IMG/VR virus record: IMGVR_UViG_3300020188_000808
Span: 203,784-267,783 of that record
DNA length: 64,000 bases
Direction: 5' to 3' (one strand)
Origin: a virus
In this document: one piece after another, positions 1 to 8,440 of the stretch
How positions within the stretch are numbered: position 1 is the first letter of the stretch
How the letters are laid out: the number at the start of each line of letters is the position of its first letter
Notes under the pieces: generated by a model
Seen by the model: only the letters and a program-made list of their open reading frames with translations
What the model was told of the DNA's origin: nothing
Database searches by the model: none
Program-made: the position numbers and the translations under genes

Positions 1-2041
1 TCTTAGTAATAAACAAACCTGACTCAGCAACAATTTCTCTACCTGCCGCAATAACATCTGATCTGCTCTTTGGACAATGAAATGCTTCTTGCATAAACTT
101 TGGAAATGTTTCATTCGCCGCTTCACATACTTGATCATATAATGTAATAACACTATCTTTTGTCCAAGGAATTTTTCCAGCATCAATATCTGCTTTTAGT
201 ACAGGGTGGGCACTAAAGTAAACAGAATCAGTATCACCATAGATAATACTATCACCTACATGATCATATGTGCCTGTAATAACTTTATTAACTTCTGCAC
301 TCATATGTTTTGCGATAGCTCTACCTGTTAGTGTTGTTGATTGACCAATCCGCGGATCAAAGAATCTACAACCAGGATTAAGAATTGCACCATACAAACT
401 GTTCAAGTTAATCTTCTTAACCAACTGTCGTTTATCCCAAAACTCAACTTCAATTCTGTTTCCAGCATCAATAGCTTTGCCTTTTTGTTTTTGTAAATCT
501 TTACGTTCACTATACCAACGTTTAAGAAGTCCTGGAATAACACCGTCAAATTCATTAGTTAAGATAGTTCCGTTAGCAGTTAGCATCCATGGCTTGTGTG
601 AATCAAATATTAGTTTGTATATCTCAGCACCACTAAGAATTTCACTTTCACCGTTTTCAAAGTCAACAGTAATACTAATGTCTTTCTTCTTCTCCATAAC
701 TGCTTCGTATTCAATAGTACCAAAGCGGCCTTCCCAAGCACCTGCAAATGACTTCTTCTGAAGTGTCATTGCATCTTCAACCATTGCATCAGTTAGCTCA
801 GGACGTAATTGTCCTATAACTGTTGCAGGATCCATATTTAATGCTCTAATAACAGACGGATATAGTGAATTCAAATCCATTGAACCAATCCACTTGTGTA
901 CACCTTTTTTAGGAAATGCTACATAAGCACCTGCCGCAGGATCACTGCCAGGCTCACGTTTTACTCTGTTAGGAACTTGCAAGCCTCTGTGATGTGCTTC
1001 GTTGATAATTGCTTGTTCTGTAACTGCAACTGCACCCATAGTGGTCTGTAGTAACACCGTGTTACTATGTGCAAGTTCGTTACTAAGATCAATAAACTTT
1101 AGTTTTTTGTCCAGCTTGTCCAGTAGTGCAACGTCTTGTCTGTTGTACTCAATGAACGTTCTGAAGTCATTGTTATAAAGTTGATCGAGCGTACCTTCGT
1201 ACACAGTTTTGTTTTCGCCGATCTCAAGTTCGCCAATAGCGTCGAGTCGATATGTGTGTCTTTCTTCATATGTGTATTTACGATATAATTCCAAACTATC
1301 TAAATGCACTCTGCCTATTAGGTCATAGGTTTCAGCTTTACGTCCGTACTTTTCATATTCACGTTTCTTAGGAAGTTGTTTCCATAAACAAAAACGTCTT
1401 GTATCATCTTTACTTAAAACTCTTTTTACACGATTTACAGTATATGGAATATCATAACCTTCACTGTTCCAACCTGTAAGTATATCACTGTCTTGTATAA
1501 TATCAAGAAACGCTTCTAACATGTCGCCTTCTTTTTCATACAAGTATGTGTTTGGAAAATCTTTTACTTCTTCTTTTGCTTGTTCCATTGATAAGCCTTT
1601 AGGAGGCATAGCAAATGTAACTAGACTATCTAACCATTGTAAGTGTACAGTAATAGCAGTAATAGGCATAAACGGATCACTAGGATCAGCAAAGCCACGT
1701 TCTGGATCAAAGTCTGTCTCAATATCAAAAAAGCAAACATTCAACTTAGGTGAATCTACATTTAAATAGTTTTCACTCAAACATTGGAAGATTGGATTAA
1801 TATCACTTTCAAACAATTCTTTGTTTGCGTTAATGGCTAGTTCTTTACGAAACTGTTTTGTGTTTTTAGCAACAATTCTGCTTAACGGATCGCCGTAAAT
1901 ACTTTTGTACTTACCACGTTGATCTTTATAATAAAATGTGTATTTGATTGGGTATTCTGTGTAAGAACGCTTACCATCTTTTCGTTCGACTACTCTGATC
2001 ACATCCTGATCACGATCAAACTGTGCGTCTACATAACTCAT
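1..2041 (-). CDS. Family B DNA polymerase, T4 gp43-like (C-terminus beyond window)
   Basis: Replicative DNA polymerase with 3'-5' proofreading exonuclease. About 680 residues are present, read from ATG at 2041; the gene runs off the left edge. Exonuclease motif I (FDIETD) lies near residue 105 and YNRQDVAL (Exo III) near 300. Polymerase motif A (DLNSLYPSVI) is near 391, motif B (KKINLNSLYGA) near 542 and motif C (YGDTDS) near 600. All catalytic Asp residues of these motifs are present. No intein or homing endonuclease interrupts the visible part. It lies downstream of the DsbA-like/HAD genes and is probably transcribed from the sigma-70 promoter at 2969-2997. T4 gp43 is about 900 residues, so roughly the last quarter (thumb) is missing here. 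Confidence 0.96.
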   Translation of the reverse strand, partial: MSYVDAQFDRDQDVIRVVERKDGKRSYTEYPIKYTFYYKDQRGKYKSIYGDPLSRIVAKNTKQFRKELAINANKELFESDINPIFQCLSENYLNVDSPKLNVCFFDIETDFDPERGFADPSDPFMPITAITVHLQWLDSLVTFAMPPKGLSMEQAKEEVKDFPNTYLYEKEGDMLEAFLDIIQDSDILTGWNSEGYDIPYTVNRVKRVLSKDDTRRFCLWKQLPKKREYEKYGRKAETYDLIGRVHLDSLELYRKYTYEERHTYRLDAIGELEIGENKTVYEGTLDQLYNNDFRTFIEYNRQDVALLDKLDKKLKFIDLSNELAHSNTVLLQTTMGAVAVTEQAIINEAHHRGLQVPNRVKREPGSDPAAGAYVAFPKKGVHKWIGSMDLNSLYPSVIRALNMDPATVIGQLRPELTDAMVEDAMTLQKKSFAGAWEGRFGTIEYEAVMEKKKDISITVDFENGESEILSGAEIYKLIFDSHKPWMLTANGTILTNEFDGVIPGLLKRWYSERKDLQKQKGKAIDAGNRIEVEFWDKRQLVKKINLNSLYGAILNPGCRFFDPRIGQSTTLTGRAIAKHMSAEVNKVITGTYDHVGDSIIYGDTDSVYFSAHPVLKADIDAGKIPWTKDSVITLYDQVCEAANETFPKFMQEAFHCPKSRSDVIAAGREIVAESGLFITK

Positions 2042-2092
2042 ATTTTAACTCCTTGTATGTCACTTGGGGCTGACAAAAACCAATAAGGTCGC

Positions 2093-2407
2093 TTATGGCC
2101 GACTTTTACCTTCATTCTTAAAATATTCATTCGCCTCTCTTGCCTTGTCATCTATCCAAATATCATAGTGTGGCTTTCTAAAACTTAGTGTTGTGTATAG
2201 TACACCCCACTCCGCAAACTGGTCTTTAGTAAGCTCACTCCAATCTTTGCCTGTGCTACCGCCTCTAGCAGTCCAATAATGTATTTCATTGCCTTCATTA
2301 TACAACTTATTAAAGTGTTGTATACGTTGAACATCTGGTTTACTAAATTCGTACTCACTGTTATTATTATAACAGATAGTTCCGTCTATGTCAACCATAT
2401 ATTTCAT
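2093..2407 (-). CDS. Small HAD-superfamily phosphatase
   Basis: A 104-residue capless HAD hydrolase. The nucleophile motif VDIDGT is within the first ten residues, a Thr-containing motif II follows in YWTARGG, and IWIDDKA near the C-terminus gives the acidic motif IV. Substrate is unknown; this type is often a nucleotide or polynucleotide phosphatase. An ORF extends upstream to 2461, but the ATG at 2407 is preferred because it forms an ATGA overlap with the stop of the upstream membrane-protein gene and puts DIDGT at the usual N-terminal position. It is followed by DNA polymerase after about 50 nt, so a role in nucleotide or DNA-end metabolism is plausible but inferred. Confidence 0.75.
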   Translation of the reverse strand: MKYMVDIDGTICYNNNSEYEFSKPDVQRIQHFNKLYNEGNEIHYWTARGGSTGKDWSELTKDQFAEWGVLYTTLSFRKPHYDIWIDDKAREANEYFKNEGKSRP

Positions 2408-2712
2408 ATTACGAACAACTGTATTAATGCCCAAAGGTTCATTGCTGAGAACCAAGAACAAAGTATAATTACAAATGCCGCTTGTCTAATAACTGCACTA
2501 ACAATGCCCAAAATACTTCCAACCAAATATAATGGCACAAATATTGTTGTTGCAGGGTCTAATATAGTAAAGCTCAATATTGCACTTGCTGAGATTAAGA
2601 ACAATGCCTCAATCATTTCGCAATAGAATGCAACAGGACTTAGCCTATAACTTGTTTTAAAGAAATTGGTTACTCTATTCAAACTACTTGTCCTTGCCAA
2701 CTGTAACAACAA
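2404..2712 (-). CDS. Small multi-pass membrane protein, unknown
   Basis: 102 residues, mostly hydrophobic after a short polar N-terminus. Two or three membrane segments are apparent (around residues 30-50, 55-75 and 78-100). No catalytic motif is recognised. Its start overlaps the 3' end of the DsbA-like gene by 29 nt and its stop overlaps the HAD gene start (ATGA), so it is translationally coupled inside an early operon. Function unknown. Confidence 0.6.
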   Translation of the reverse strand: MLLQLARTSSLNRVTNFFKTSYRLSPVAFYCEMIEALFLISASAILSFTILDPATTIFVPLYLVGSILGIVSAVIRQAAFVIILCSWFSAMNLWALIQLFVI

Positions 2713-2944
2713 GTGTTTCTAGATCATCAAATTCATCAGCAACTTTATGCCATTCACCTTTTTGGGCAATCTTAATTGCTTTATTAATAAGGCTTGGTTT
2801 AATATCTAGTTCTTCTGCTACTGCTTTTACAGTATCTTTAAGACCTGTAGTTAAGTCTTCTACTTCTTGGAGTACTGTAACTCCTTCGTTAACCAATCTT
2901 TCTAGTTTGGCTTTTTCTTCTACGCCGTATGTTCGATCGCTCAT
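2684..2944 (-). CDS. dsbA: DsbA-like double-stranded DNA-binding protein
   Basis: 86 residues, charged and helical, resembling the T4 DsbA family as found in marine T4-like phages; the segment AVAEELDIKPSLINKAIKIA looks like the family's helical DNA-binding core. In T4, DsbA binds late-promoter regions and modulates late transcription. The gene has its own consensus sigma-70 promoter (2969-2997), a 24-nt leader and a good AGGAG ribosome-binding site, so it is probably expressed early. It is first in the operon leading to DNA polymerase. Confidence 0.72.
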   Translation of the reverse strand: MSDRTYGVEEKAKLERLVNEGVTVLQEVEDLTTGLKDTVKAVAEELDIKPSLINKAIKIAQKGEWHKVADEFDDLETLVVTVGKDK

Positions 2945-2968
2945 GTTATCTCCTTAATTGTTATATAC

Positions 2969-2997
2969 ATTATACACGAACTGTAAGTGCTTGTCAA
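2969..2997 (-). promoter_or_regulatory. Sigma-70 promoter for the dsbA-HAD-polymerase operon
   Basis: On the minus strand TTGACA (2997-2992), a 17-nt spacer and TATAAT (2974-2969): a perfect match to the bacterial housekeeping consensus. The ATG at 2944 lies 24 nt downstream with AGGAG in between. Confidence 0.9.
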
Positions 2998-3003
2998 CAA
3001 CTA

Positions 3004-3543
3004 TTATTCAGCTTGTGTACGATGAATTGTTAAATTACCTGCTATTACTATTCGCTCTTTGTCGTTCTTCTGTGGGGGTACTTCGTGTGTTACCCAACCT
3101 GGGAATACTGCTATAAGTCCGGGATTTGGAAATATAGCATTACCACTTGTTGGAAATACTAAAGGTGCATCATCTGGAGTTGCATCAACATAGTATACAA
3201 AACTCCAAATAGCAGGATGATGTGCATGTGGTTTACAGCTATCGCCTTTGGAATATACTGCACCCCAACAATCTGTTACTTCATACTTACCACCAACTAA
3301 ATGTTCAAGACCATTTTGTACAACATCAATAGCAAAGTTAATAATCTTTTTAAAGTCAGGATCTCTAAACATTGTCCATTCTGTCATATTTGCTTGAACA
3401 TTTGTTTTTCTAAATTGGCAATCCCCTCTAGCTCTAATTTTTTCAGCTAGTATTGGATTGAGTGTCTCGGCATCTTCATATACGTGAGTATAGATGTCAG
3501 CAGATTCTTTAAACTCTAATTTTTGCACGTTTGGTATGAACAT
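3004..3543 (-). CDS. 2OG-Fe(II) oxygenase family protein
   Basis: 179 residues resembling the phage 2OG-FeII_Oxy_5 type dioxygenases. H106-A-H108-H109 provides the N-terminal iron ligands, H153 (in VTHE) the distal His, and R164 the likely 2-oxoglutarate anchor, all on a double-stranded beta-helix pattern. Substrate unknown. A TATAAATA late promoter ends 5 nt before the ATG and there is no Shine-Dalgarno, so the mRNA should be leaderless. It is one of six oxygenases of this broad superfamily in the window. Confidence 0.78.
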   Translation of the reverse strand: MFIPNVQKLEFKESADIYTHVYEDAETLNPILAEKIRARGDCQFRKTNVQANMTEWTMFRDPDFKKIINFAIDVVQNGLEHLVGGKYEVTDCWGAVYSKGDSCKPHAHHPAIWSFVYYVDATPDDAPLVFPTSGNAIFPNPGLIAVFPGWVTHEVPPQKNDKERIVIAGNLTIHRTQAE

Positions 3544-3548
3544 GCAAT

Positions 3549-3556
3549 TATTTATA
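3549..3556 (-). promoter_or_regulatory. T4-type late promoter TATAAATA, leaderless arrangement
   Basis: Exact T4 late consensus TATAAATA on the minus strand, followed by only 5 nt before the ATG at 3543. With the T4 start-site geometry, transcription would begin at the A of the ATG. Confidence 0.75.
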
Positions 3557-3576
3557 TAGGGGTGTTTAATGTATTG

Positions 3577-4461
3577 TTATTGCTGGTTCTGTCCAGCTTC
3601 AGCTTGTTTCATAAGTGCTTTGAACTTACCAAACAGTTGAGGATTAGACATCATACTTTGAATAGCAGTTGCATATGGAGCAATCGCTTTAATAATATTT
3701 GGCGGTAATGTTTCACCTGATGATATTTTATCTAAGCCTTTTGCAACTTGGGCACCACTTGCTTTACCACCAACAACACCTTTTAATGCTGTTGCTTTTT
3801 GTGCAACCTGTTGTGTTTGTTTGTTATCGTCGCCTTTTGCTAAGCCAGTAACTTTGCCAATTACGCCGCCTTGTTCTGCACCAGCTCTTTTGATATCATC
3901 TCTACTAGCACCTGTGGCATTCGCCGCAAAATCTACTGCCTTGTCTGCTACTTTACCTGCAACTTTTTTAACAATGCCTGCACCTGGTGCTTCTTTTACA
4001 AATTTGTTTTTAGCTTTATTAAATCCCTTCCATCCTGTTTCGGGCTTTAATTTAACTGCACCGTCACTCCAATCTGATCCAGTCCATGTCCAAGTTACAG
4101 TACCATCGTTGTATGCACTACCTGGTTTTAAATCATCTATTGTTTTAGGTTGTTTTTGAGTTTGTGCTTTAGGATCTGGTGTCGGTGTTGGTGTTGGTTT
4201 TGCTTTAGTCTTTGTGTCTTTTTTAGAAGTGTCGCCTTTAGCAATCCAATCATCAGTTTCTTTATCGTCAATGCCACCGCCGGGTGCGATTGGTTCTTTA
4301 CTGCCGTGTGCGCCACCAAACTTTTTTGAAAATGCTTTATTTAGATTACTAAGACCTGTACCTAAACGATTGTTGCGAACTAAATCATCTACTTTACCAA
4401 GCGATGCTTTAGTGTTTAACCAACCTCCTGGAGGTGCTTCTACAAGATCTTCAACTTTCAT
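3577..4461 (-). CDS. Putative head-packaged protein with capsid-targeting N-terminus
   Basis: 294 residues, low-complexity and Lys/Ala/Thr/Gly-rich, with a TPTPTP hinge near residue 90 and a Trp-rich patch (TWTWTGSDW) near 125. The N-terminus MKVEDLVEAPPGG contains L-V-E followed by A, matching the T4 prohead-protease rule ([LI]-x-E, then A or G). No enzyme motif is recognised. It is last in the late operon running from 9370 down to here. I infer a structural or internal head protein; the family is otherwise unknown to me. Confidence 0.55.
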   Translation of the reverse strand: MKVEDLVEAPPGGWLNTKASLGKVDDLVRNNRLGTGLSNLNKAFSKKFGGAHGSKEPIAPGGGIDDKETDDWIAKGDTSKKDTKTKAKPTPTPTPDPKAQTQKQPKTIDDLKPGSAYNDGTVTWTWTGSDWSDGAVKLKPETGWKGFNKAKNKFVKEAPGAGIVKKVAGKVADKAVDFAANATGASRDDIKRAGAEQGGVIGKVTGLAKGDDNKQTQQVAQKATALKGVVGGKASGAQVAKGLDKISSGETLPPNIIKAIAPYATAIQSMMSNPQLFGKFKALMKQAEAGQNQQ

Positions 4462-4464
4462 TGA

Positions 4465-5124
4465 CTAAGCCTTTACGCAATTATCAACGGTCTTGCCGCC
4501 TTTTTTCTTAGTACCCATACGCTTGTAGCCTTTCCAGCATACTTTGCCGTCAACGCCTTTTTGTTTTTCTTCGTCAAGTGTAGTGTAACTAGGCTTGCCA
4601 CAATCTTTACATTTACTATTTGCTACTTTTTCGTTTAGCATATTAGCTAATGTGTTTTTGTATGATTCGTTTTTCTTTTTGTCTGCTTTAGAAGCGTGTA
4701 CTGCTTTACGCTGTGCATCGTTCTTGTACTTGCCTTCATTCTTTTGATTTTCTTTGTAGCAATCGCAATGTTCGCAATCAGGTCCGCATTTACATTCTGT
4801 TACAGGCTTTCCGCAACATGCTTCTGGACACATTTTTTCTTTAGCTTCGTTAGCTGTAGATTCTGCTACTTCGTCAAACTTCATTTGGTAGTCTAAGTGA
4901 TGGTAAACACTACCTAAATAATCTGCTGATTTAGTAATTTTAGCTTGTACCCAACCTTCTAAGCCTGCTGACTCGTCAACACCTTTAAGCATTTCGTGTA
5001 GTTTGATACTGTATTTTGCAATTTTGTATAGTTCAGCTCTAGCCATTTGTACTTCATGGTCTGACTCAGCTTTGTAAGCCATGTCTGCTAAACCTTCTTT
5101 TAGTTGTTTTTTATTCATATCCAT
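4465..5124 (-). CDS. Putative head-packaged Cys-rich protein
   Basis: 219 residues from ATG 5124 (an in-frame GTG sits one codon upstream; AGAGAG favours the ATG). The N-terminus MDMNKKQLKEG contains L-K-E before Gly, a candidate prohead-protease site. The middle holds a Cys-rich cluster (CPEACCGKPVTECKCG, then CEHCDCYKE, around residues 96-125), suggesting metal binding. The tail carries KVCWKGYKRMGTKKKGG and a final Cys, a basic Cys/Trp tag like those of its neighbours. It has its own late box at 5144-5151. Function unknown. Confidence 0.55.
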   Translation of the reverse strand: MDMNKKQLKEGLADMAYKAESDHEVQMARAELYKIAKYSIKLHEMLKGVDESAGLEGWVQAKITKSADYLGSVYHHLDYQMKFDEVAESTANEAKEKMCPEACCGKPVTECKCGPDCEHCDCYKENQKNEGKYKNDAQRKAVHASKADKKKNESYKNTLANMLNEKVANSKCKDCGKPSYTTLDEEKQKGVDGKVCWKGYKRMGTKKKGGKTVDNCVKA

Positions 5125-5143
5125 CACTTTATCTCTCTAATAG

Positions 5144-5151
5144 TATTTATC
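5144..5151 (-). promoter_or_regulatory. Late promoter GATAAATA
   Basis: GATAAATA on the minus strand, 19 nt upstream of the ATG at 5124, overlapping the stop codon of the upstream gene. Confidence 0.7.
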
Positions 5152-5377
5152 GTTTAGCTACTTTGCCACCAAAGAAACTGTCTGACGCATCTAGTGCATT
5201 AACCACTGTGCCGTCTGCTTTTTTCTTAGACTTCTTTTTAGGTACACCGTTCTTATCACGTGGTATTTGACCATGTGCATGTACTGGATTTGCCACAGTT
5301 GCTATAGCACCTGCACTAGTACCGCCTGCTGTTGCAGTTTCTTCTAGGTCTTTTTGAAATAGTTCACGTATTAACAT
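5147..5377 (-). CDS. Small putative head-packaged protein
   Basis: 76 residues. The N-terminus MLIRELFQKDLEE closely parallels the start of T4 Alt (MELITELFDE), a head-internal protein, and offers L-E-E as a cleavage site. An Ala/Gly/Thr-rich segment (TSAGAIATVANP) and a Lys-rich segment (KKKSKKK) follow. A GATAAATA late box lies exactly 5 nt before the ATG with no Shine-Dalgarno, predicting leaderless mRNA. Function inferred only from the N-terminus and operon context. Confidence 0.6.
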   Translation of the reverse strand: MLIRELFQKDLEETATAGGTSAGAIATVANPVHAHGQIPRDKNGVPKKKSKKKADGTVVNALDASDSFFGGKVAKR

Positions 5378-5382
5378 AGTAT

Positions 5383-5390
5383 TATTTATC
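5383..5390 (-). promoter_or_regulatory. Late promoter GATAAATA, leaderless arrangement
   Basis: GATAAATA on the minus strand, then ATACT, then the ATG at 5377: 5 nt spacing, the same geometry as at 3549, 9723, 53599 and 58021. Confidence 0.75.
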
Positions 5391-6276
5391 CTGATTTAGC
5401 CATCTTAGTTGCTGTTGCATACATAACTGCTTCAGCATCTTTGCCATAACGCTTTTTAAAGTCACTTTTATTCTTTTTCATACCCTTTACTATGCGTTCT
5501 TTTTCTGCTTCTTCGTCTTTATCTAGTTCACGTTCTTCTACAGGTTTATTAAAGTAATCCTTTAATAGTCCAGCAGTACGCTCGAACTTGTGATCTTTGT
5601 GCTTAAATCCAACTCCACCTTTAGCTTCCCAGTTTCTAATATTAGATCCAAAGTCGTCAATTAGTATGTTAGGTGTACCATCAGGTTGTTTAGCCCACTT
5701 GTATTTGTCTGCGGATATAATAACTTCTTTAGGTGGAAAAAACGCTAAGTTCTTTTTAATCCATTCACGCTTGTGTGGTTCTGCTTTAGGGTCGTTAGCT
5801 AACGGAGCACTTAATATGTTGTACTCTCCTTTTAGCTCTTTAATAATGTTTAATAAGTTTTGAGCATTTTTTGTTAATGGTAATGATAACCAAAAATCAT
5901 CTTTGTCTCTAATTGTTTGTAATGCACTTTCAATGTCTGTAATTTGTCGCCAATCTTTACCTACTATCTTCTTCCAAGCTGGAAAGAAATCAGCTAATAC
6001 TCCGTCCATGTCTACGTATATTTCACTAACTGCTGATAGTTCTTTTGATTTTAATTCTTTTATTTGCGACTCAGTCATCCCCATATTAAATAAAGTATTT
6101 GGTTTTGTATTTTTATGTGCTTTCTTATGCATAGTATACAACGGCTTTCCATCTTTGTCAACCGAATTACCAAATTTCTTTGCTTCAATACTAGTTTGAT
6201 CCACGCCAACATCAGGAGTTGTGTTAACACCTTTTACAATGCGTCCTACGCCTTCTGATATCTCATGCCATCTCAT
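5386..6276 (-). CDS. HAD hydrolase, 5'(3')-deoxyribonucleotidase-like, candidate head-packaged enzyme
   Basis: 296 residues. N-terminus MRWHEISEGVG contains I-S-E before Gly (candidate prohead-protease site). The HAD core begins near residue 85 with YVDMDGVLADFF, the nucleophile motif of 5'(3')-deoxyribonucleotidase-type enzymes; NILSAPL supplies motif II and NILIDDFGSN the acidic motif IV. After about residue 245 comes a basic helical tail ending MYATATKMAKSG. The likely reaction is dephosphorylation of (deoxy)nucleotides, but the substrate is unproven. Start overlaps the preceding gene's stop (ATGA). If packaged, it could act on the host nucleotide pool right after injection. Confidence 0.72.
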   Translation of the reverse strand: MRWHEISEGVGRIVKGVNTTPDVGVDQTSIEAKKFGNSVDKDGKPLYTMHKKAHKNTKPNTLFNMGMTESQIKELKSKELSAVSEIYVDMDGVLADFFPAWKKIVGKDWRQITDIESALQTIRDKDDFWLSLPLTKNAQNLLNIIKELKGEYNILSAPLANDPKAEPHKREWIKKNLAFFPPKEVIISADKYKWAKQPDGTPNILIDDFGSNIRNWEAKGGVGFKHKDHKFERTAGLLKDYFNKPVEERELDKDEEAEKERIVKGMKKNKSDFKKRYGKDAEAVMYATATKMAKSG

Positions 6277-6500
6277 TTCTTTTTACGTCCTCTAAACCCT
6301 TGTGGCATATTTTGGTTAGTCATATAAGGTCTACTAAACCAAAGTTTAAACCAATCTTGATCACCTGGTTTTACACCCATTGCTTTTTCTTTTTTCTTTA
6401 GAGCTGTTGCAGTAATACTAGGATTTTCGTCAATCTTATACTCCGAATAACCTGAGAATTCATTAATCCCTGCTAGTCGTTGTAAAGTTTTAATATCCAT
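6273..6500 (-). CDS. Small protein of the late head-cargo operon
   Basis: 75 residues starting MDIKTLQRLAGINEF, with I-N-E as candidate protease site; the C-terminus is basic (FRGRKKK). Overlaps both neighbours (ATGA downstream, TAATG upstream), so it is translationally coupled. No known domain. Its job is inferred from position among proteins with capsid-targeting N-termini. Confidence 0.5.
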   Translation of the reverse strand: MDIKTLQRLAGINEFSGYSEYKIDENPSITATALKKKEKAMGVKPGDQDWFKLWFSRPYMTNQNMPQGFRGRKKK

Positions 6501-8440
6501 TACTTCTTTCCACTCTTCATGTTAGCACACCAGTGATACATTTTAGCCTTTTCGCCACTTGCATTTTTAGCACGTTTGCGTAGTGCTGTAACACTACCAT
6601 TGCAACTAGCACCTGACTTTTTTACACGCCCTGGTCTGCTTTTACCTTTTTTTTTACCGTCAGCAAAGTTTTCTTCTACATTTTCGTTATGTTTAAAGTA
6701 TTCTATTTGTCCTAGACGCTTTTCAGCCGCTTTACGACTATCGTATGTGCCAAGTTTCTTTTTACCGTCTTTACTGTAGATAACATACTTGTCACCTTGC
6801 TTACGAATAGTTTCTTCTATAGTTTCTTTTTTCTTACCGTCAGCAAAGTTTTCGTCTAGCATGTTTTCTAATACTTCATCTGCCATATGCACACGAGCAT
6901 ACTCTGCACCTGTTAAACGTAGTGCATCATATCTGTGATGTCCGTTTACAATACGTCCTTTGCGATCAATTTGTAAAGGTGCATAATCGTCGTTTAATAC
7001 GTTTACTAGTTGCTTACCTAGTTTATGCCAATGGCGTTCGCTTTGTACAGTTTTAAGTTTGTCTAGTTTAATTTTACCTGGCGACCCAAGTTTCTTTAAC
7101 TGCGGAGGTGCTTTACCGCCTGTGGGTTTGTCATCAAAATGTGCATCTTGATAACCTTGAGCATCTTGTGTTTGATAACCAATACGATTAAGTTGCTTCA
7201 TAAGGTACTTCATTTCTTTAGCACCTGCATAAGGAGCAATCATAATGTCTGGTTCATCTACATTAGATCCTGCTGGCATTGACTTTAGATTAGCTAAATT
7301 AGTACCTAATTTTAAAAAGTCGTATGCTGTGTCTGACTTAGTTAAGAAAGAATTTTTAGGATTAGGAAACATTTTACCTTCGTGGTGTCCTTTTTTAAGA
7401 GGCTTTTTCTTTTTCTTTTCACTAGCATTTAACCCACTTTGAAATGTTGCAAATTTTGCCTTGCCTTGCTCAATTTTTGAGTTAGACGCTGATGGAACAG
7501 AGTCGGAAGGACGTTCGTTAACATCAACTTCTTTAGTTAAGTTAGCTTTAAGTCTATCATATGGGTCTTGTGTTGAAATTTCTTTATTTTTTGGAACTTT
7601 AATACTTACATTAATGTTTAAGTTATTGAATAAGTTCTTAACACCGTTAACACTTTTTAGTGCTTTTTGCATTAGTTCTTTTTCATCTTCAGCTCTACTA
7701 TCGTAAAACTTAATAAATTTCTGTGCTTCTTGTGGAGTAATTAATACTTCACCACCGCTACTTGCACCACCTGTATCTTTATAACTTAATGGAAAAGGCA
7801 TACTGTCTTTTCTATCAGCAATGTTATATAATACTTCAATCTTTGGTCGTTGTTGCTTTACACTATATTCATCTAAACTTTCATCAACAATGCCCATGCC
7901 TTTTCTAACTTGGTCATACATTTGCTGTGCCATCTGTGCATTAGCAACACCTTGTTTGAAACTATCAAAGTCACCTTCTTGTGCCGCGGCTCTCATTTTA
8001 CTTGCACTCATGCCTTCAGCACCATCTGCATCAGGATCACGTTCGCCTGCACTTACAATGTTAATACTGTTAAAGTTATAGTCTTTACCGTTGTAGTCAT
8101 TTAATAATTTAGTAAATGAATCAACTCTGTCTGAACCTGCTACATATATAATATCTGTATAGCCTTTAGCTTCTAGACTTTGCATAGCTTGGATAATAGT
8201 TTTTACTTTAGGATCACCTATTTCAATACCTGGAAAACTTTTAGATGCAAAGTACATCTTTTCTGGGAATGGTAGTGGATCTGTTTTAGGTTTTTGTGTT
8301 TGACTTAAAAATAAAAAAGGATCGCCCTTTTGTGATTTTACTACGTCAGCTAATTTAGCATGTCCAATAGTTGGAGGATTCATTCTTCCAAATGCAAACA
8401 CCGCAGTCTTAGGTGCTTCAAAAAGCTCACGTAAAAGCAT
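6500..8440 (-). CDS. Nucleotidyltransferase (NMN-adenylyltransferase-like) fused to ParB-like domain
   Basis: 646 residues. N-terminus MLLRELFEAPK gives L-F-E before Ala, a textbook T4-type prohead cleavage site. The enzyme domain starts at once: FAFGRMNPPTIGH (nucleotide-binding HxGH-like motif) and, near residue 160, MSASKMRAAA (the ISSTxIR-like motif of NMNAT/cytidylyltransferases). After a long basic linker, IVNGHHRYDALRLTG near residue 510 resembles the ParB/sulfiredoxin nuclease-like motif. ENFADGKKK occurs twice in the C-terminal part, followed by a basic Cys/Trp tag (YHWCANMKSGKK). The likely activity is adenylyl transfer to a nicotinamide nucleotide (NAD synthesis), inferred from motifs. 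Confidence 0.75.
   Translation of the reverse strand: MLLRELFEAPKTAVFAFGRMNPPTIGHAKLADVVKSQKGDPFLFLSQTQKPKTDPLPFPEKMYFASKSFPGIEIGDPKVKTIIQAMQSLEAKGYTDIIYVAGSDRVDSFTKLLNDYNGKDYNFNSINIVSAGERDPDADGAEGMSASKMRAAAQEGDFDSFKQGVANAQMAQQMYDQVRKGMGIVDESLDEYSVKQQRPKIEVLYNIADRKDSMPFPLSYKDTGGASSGGEVLITPQEAQKFIKFYDSRAEDEKELMQKALKSVNGVKNLFNNLNINVSIKVPKNKEISTQDPYDRLKANLTKEVDVNERPSDSVPSASNSKIEQGKAKFATFQSGLNASEKKKKKPLKKGHHEGKMFPNPKNSFLTKSDTAYDFLKLGTNLANLKSMPAGSNVDEPDIMIAPYAGAKEMKYLMKQLNRIGYQTQDAQGYQDAHFDDKPTGGKAPPQLKKLGSPGKIKLDKLKTVQSERHWHKLGKQLVNVLNDDYAPLQIDRKGRIVNGHHRYDALRLTGAEYARVHMADEVLENMLDENFADGKKKETIEETIRKQGDKYVIYSKDGKKKLGTYDSRKAAEKRLGQIEYFKHNENVEENFADGKKKGKSRPGRVKKSGASCNGSVTALRKRAKNASGEKAKMYHWCANMKSGKK

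Noticed and set aside
2366-2394. Perfect TTGACA-N17-TATAAT inside the small HAD gene, minus strand
   Set aside because: It falls on the conserved VDIDGTICYNN coding motif, so the match may be forced by the protein; kept out of the feature list although it could add transcription into the polymerase gene.
6133-6161. TTGACA-N17-TATACT inside the deoxyribonucleotidase-like gene
   Set aside because: Mid-gene in a late operon with no gene start nearby; one or two chance matches of this quality are expected in 64 kb of AT-rich DNA.
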